DNA of 32,482 bases, taken from NCBI GenBank assembly GCA_005880875.1, contig VBJI01000078.1:22309-54790 (forward strand), given 5' to 3'. The notes beneath the pieces are model-generated. The model saw only the letters and a program-made list of their open reading frames with translations. It had not been told where the DNA came from and did no database searches. Every line of letters starts with the position of its first letter. Positions within the stretch are counted from its first letter, which is position 1. This document shows, in pieces, positions 30,795-32,482 of this stretch. The DNA is from Chloroflexota bacterium. Lineage in GTDB: Bacteria; Chloroflexota; Dormibacteria; CF-121. Made by a program: the position numbers and the translations under genes.

Positions 30795-31409
30795 ATGCGT
30801 CGAAACCTGATAGCGGCACTGCTGATTGCTATTGGCCTGGCACTGATGGCCACCGCCCTGCCGGCCCTGGGCCTCGTGCATCTTGGCTCCTCGAACGTCG
30901 CCATCCAGCCGATCCCCGCGCTCGGCGACCCCCTCTCCCCGCCTCACCAGCACCCGAAGTTCCTCCCTGGAACTGGCAGCAGCGGAGCTGGGCCCAGCCA
31001 GATCGTGGCCTACCTGTCGATTCCCAGGCTCGGGATCAAGGATGCTCCGATCTTCGATCGGGGAGTCGACCCGAGCGGCAACATGTTGATCGCCAGGGGA
31101 TATTCGGTGACCCACTACAGCAGCTCCTCCCCGATTGGCAGCGGCAACGCGGTCCTGTACGGCCATGACGACATCGAGGGCAGCGTGTTCGGTCGGCTGA
31201 AAGACCTCCACATCGGCGATGAGGTCGATGTCACGGTAGCCGGCGGATCATCGGTCGCTTATCACGTCACCGGCCGAACGATCGTGGCGCCGACCGCGGT
31301 CCAGATCCTGGCGCCCACGAATGACGTTCGGCTGACCCTTTTTACCTGCTGGCCGAACTGGGTCGACACCCAGCGCGTGGTGGTAACGGCCGTCCCCGCC
31401 ACGACCTAA
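30795..31409 (+). CDS. Class D/E-type sortase
   Basis: The 204-residue protein has an N-terminal membrane anchor (LIAALLIAIGLALMATALPAL), a Pro-rich linker, and a sortase domain starting IVAYLSIPRLGIKDAPIF. The catalytic residues are His124 (VLYGHDD), Cys185 in LTLFTCWP, and Arg194 in TQRVVV, all in order. Sortases join secreted proteins to the cell wall or polymerise pilins. The start at ATG 30795 (MRRN) is preferred because a −10-like TATGAT lies just before it; ATG codons at 30783 and 30786 are in frame. No substrate with an LPXTG-like motif is seen in the window. It converges on the Cys-rich gene with a CTAA overlap. Confidence 0.91.
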   Translation: MRRNLIAALLIAIGLALMATALPALGLVHLGSSNVAIQPIPALGDPLSPPHQHPKFLPGTGSSGAGPSQIVAYLSIPRLGIKDAPIFDRGVDPSGNMLIARGYSVTHYSSSSPIGSGNAVLYGHDDIEGSVFGRLKDLHIGDEVDVTVAGGSSVAYHVTGRTIVAPTAVQILAPTNDVRLTLFTCWPNWVDTQRVVVTAVPATT

Positions 31410-31726
31410 TGATTTGTCGCTTCGTCCTCGGGCGGCGCCTGGAAGTATTTCAATAGCTCTTCGAGCGCTCGGGCCGCTTCCGGATCTCGGAGTAGCCGTT
31501 CCTGCATTTCCTGCACCTGCTTGACCAGTTCCTTCGCCTGCGTCTCCTGTGCGACCTGGAGGAGCACCGGCTGGCTTGCCGCGGAGACGATCATCTGGAC
31601 CTGCTGACGGAGCATCTCCACGCCCTGACATCCGAGACAGGTTCCGGCATTGTTGCAATGACAGAGTTGCAGCCGCAGGTTGTCCAGCTCGCGCTGCATC
31701 GGTGAAAGGTCGATCGGACGGCTCAC
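31406..31726 (-). CDS. Cys-rich small helical protein
   Basis: The 106-residue protein starts at GTG 31724-31726 and has four cysteines in a tight cluster (CHCNNAGTCLGC, residues 22-33) that could bind zinc or another metal. The rest is helical and Gln/Glu-rich (LRQQVQMIVSAASQPVLLQ, VQEMQERLLRDPEAARALEELLKYF), with coiled-coil character. No membrane or signal segment is present. I do not recognise the family. A TAAGCT hexamer ends 6 nt before the start, suggesting a leaderless mRNA. It overlaps the sortase stop by 4 nt. Confidence 0.8.
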   Translation of the reverse strand: MSRPIDLSPMQRELDNLRLQLCHCNNAGTCLGCQGVEMLRQQVQMIVSAASQPVLLQVAQETQAKELVKQVQEMQERLLRDPEAARALEELLKYFQAPPEDEATNH

Positions 31727-31732
31727 CTTTCA

Positions 31733-31738
31733 AGCTTA
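31733..31738 (-). promoter_or_regulatory. Candidate −10 element before the Cys-rich gene
   Basis: TAAGCT on the minus strand ends 6 nt before the GTG start. The same hexamer forms the extended −10 before the second mini-protein gene at 12467. Confidence 0.35.
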
Positions 31739-31796
31739 GCGGGAAGCGCCGGGAACTTTTCGCCACGATCTTCGTCGCAGCGGTGAGGTGAAGGTC

Positions 31797-32482
31797 ATGG
31801 TTTCCAAGCGTCTTCTCGGTGTCGCGGCCCTGTTCGGCACGGTCGGTCTCATGGCGGCGTGTGGCACCGCGTCGACCAACTCCGCAACTCCAATCAGTGG
31901 CGGGCTCGGCCAGGGAGGTTCGTCGACCACTCCCGCGAAGGCTGCCCTCTCCTCGGCCGGTCCGGCCAACCAGGCGGCCTCCAACGCAGTGCTGCAAGCC
32001 CGCGGCGATCAGAAGCTCATCCAGGACGCCTCGATGGGCGTGCAGATCAAGTCCGGGTCGTTCTGGGACAGCTACAACCTGGTCGCGGTCCCGGCCTCGA
32101 GTTACGCCGATGCGTTGAGCGCGCTGCGCCAGCTCGGCAAGGCGACCCAGCTCCAGATCACCAGCCAGGACGTCAGCGGTGAGTACGTCGACCTGAACGC
32201 GCGGCTCAAGAACCAGCAGACTCAGGCAGCGGTGCTCCTGGATCTGATGCGCCGGGCGCAGAGCATCCAGGACAGCATCACCGTTCAGAACCAGCTCTCG
32301 AGCGTGACGGGCGAGATCGAGCAGATCCAGGGCCGCATCCGCTTCCTCGACCAGCGCACCACCTATTCCACCATCACCCTGCGCTTTTACACGGTGGCGA
32401 CGGTGCCGGCGGAACCCAGCCTCTGGGACCGCAGCGGGCTGGGGGCGGCGTGGGCCTCCGCGGGTGGCGCCTTCGCGGGCGT
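31797..32482 (+). CDS. DUF4349 lipoprotein (3' end beyond window)
   Basis: About 228 residues are visible from ATG 31797. The signal peptide ends in LMAACG, a lipobox. A low-complexity Ser/Gly/Thr linker follows, then the DUF4349 core: [62 protein letters not shown] and [19 protein letters not shown]. The family has a periplasmic/extracytoplasmic coiled coil and often a C-terminal membrane helix, which would lie past the window end. The usual strand-helix segment between the N-terminal strand and the VPxxxY block appears shortened ([20 protein letters not shown]). GAGG and AAGG precede the start. Confidence 0.85.
   Translation, partial: MVSKRLLGVAALFGTVGLMAACGTASTNSATPISGGLGQGGSSTTPAKAALSSAGPANQAASNAVLQARGDQKLIQDASMGVQIKSGSFWDSYNLVAVPASSYADALSALRQLGKATQLQITSQDVSGEYVDLNARLKNQQTQAAVLLDLMRRAQSIQDSITVQNQLSSVTGEIEQIQGRIRFLDQRTTYSTITLRFYTVATVPAEPSLWDRSGLGAAWASAGGAFAG

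Noticed and set aside
1-32482. CRISPR arrays, insertion sequences, integrases and attachment sites
   Set aside because: No regularly spaced direct repeats, transposase motifs or terminal inverted repeats were seen. The tRNA-Leu gene has no adjoining integrase.

Overview
The window is a gene-dense, high-GC bacterial chromosome segment from a terrabacterial lineage. Short intergenic gaps, frequent GTG starts, a four-cysteine L28, an rpmB–asp23–fakA–recG neighbourhood resembling that of Firmicutes, and long GAF-containing histidine kinases suggest a Chloroflexota or Dormibacterota-like organism. That placement is inference from gene content; no marker was compared with a database.

Region by region. 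Positions 1-7274 hold a housekeeping block read mostly on the minus strand: a partial coiled-coil gene, coaD, rsmD, recG, a DegV/FakB protein, FakA and Asp23, with rpmB divergent. FakA and FakB form the fatty acid kinase system. Positions 7271-12123 hold a small membrane protein, an AIM24 protein, rpe, an LppX-like lipoprotein, a HAD hydrolase, rlmN with an abnormal 5' end, and a YugP-type zinc protease. Positions 12265-15697 are an accessory stretch with two tandem paralogous mini-proteins, a lone Flp pilin, a hexapeptide acyltransferase, tRNA-Leu(GAG), an OmpR-type regulator with a coupled 22-residue membrane peptide, a zinc-ribbon membrane protein, and a GDT1-type transporter.

Positions 15702-25638 form the most unusual part, a compact six-gene signalling operon on the minus strand. 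In order of transcription it encodes a GAF-GAF histidine kinase, a hybrid kinase with four receiver domains of which three lack the phosphorylatable Asp, a stand-alone receiver, a small coiled-coil protein, a large coiled-coil protein with an orphan phosphotransfer (HisKA) domain plus two receivers but no ATPase domain, and a membrane GAF-GAF histidine kinase. No member has a recognisable DNA-binding or enzymatic output domain. A 14-bp palindrome touches the start codon of the first gene.

Positions 25793-32482 hold an NTF2-like protein, a GT-C membrane glycosyltransferase, an arsenic module (arsR-arsC divergent from arsM, with two ArsR-like boxes), a cold-shock protein, an HU-like protein, a sortase, a Cys-rich small protein, and a truncated DUF4349 lipoprotein. 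Two architectural habits run through the window. At least eight genes have a −10-like hexamer 6-7 nt before the start codon, which suggests leaderless mRNAs. Four convergent gene pairs overlap by exactly 4 nt through shared CTAG or CTAA stops.
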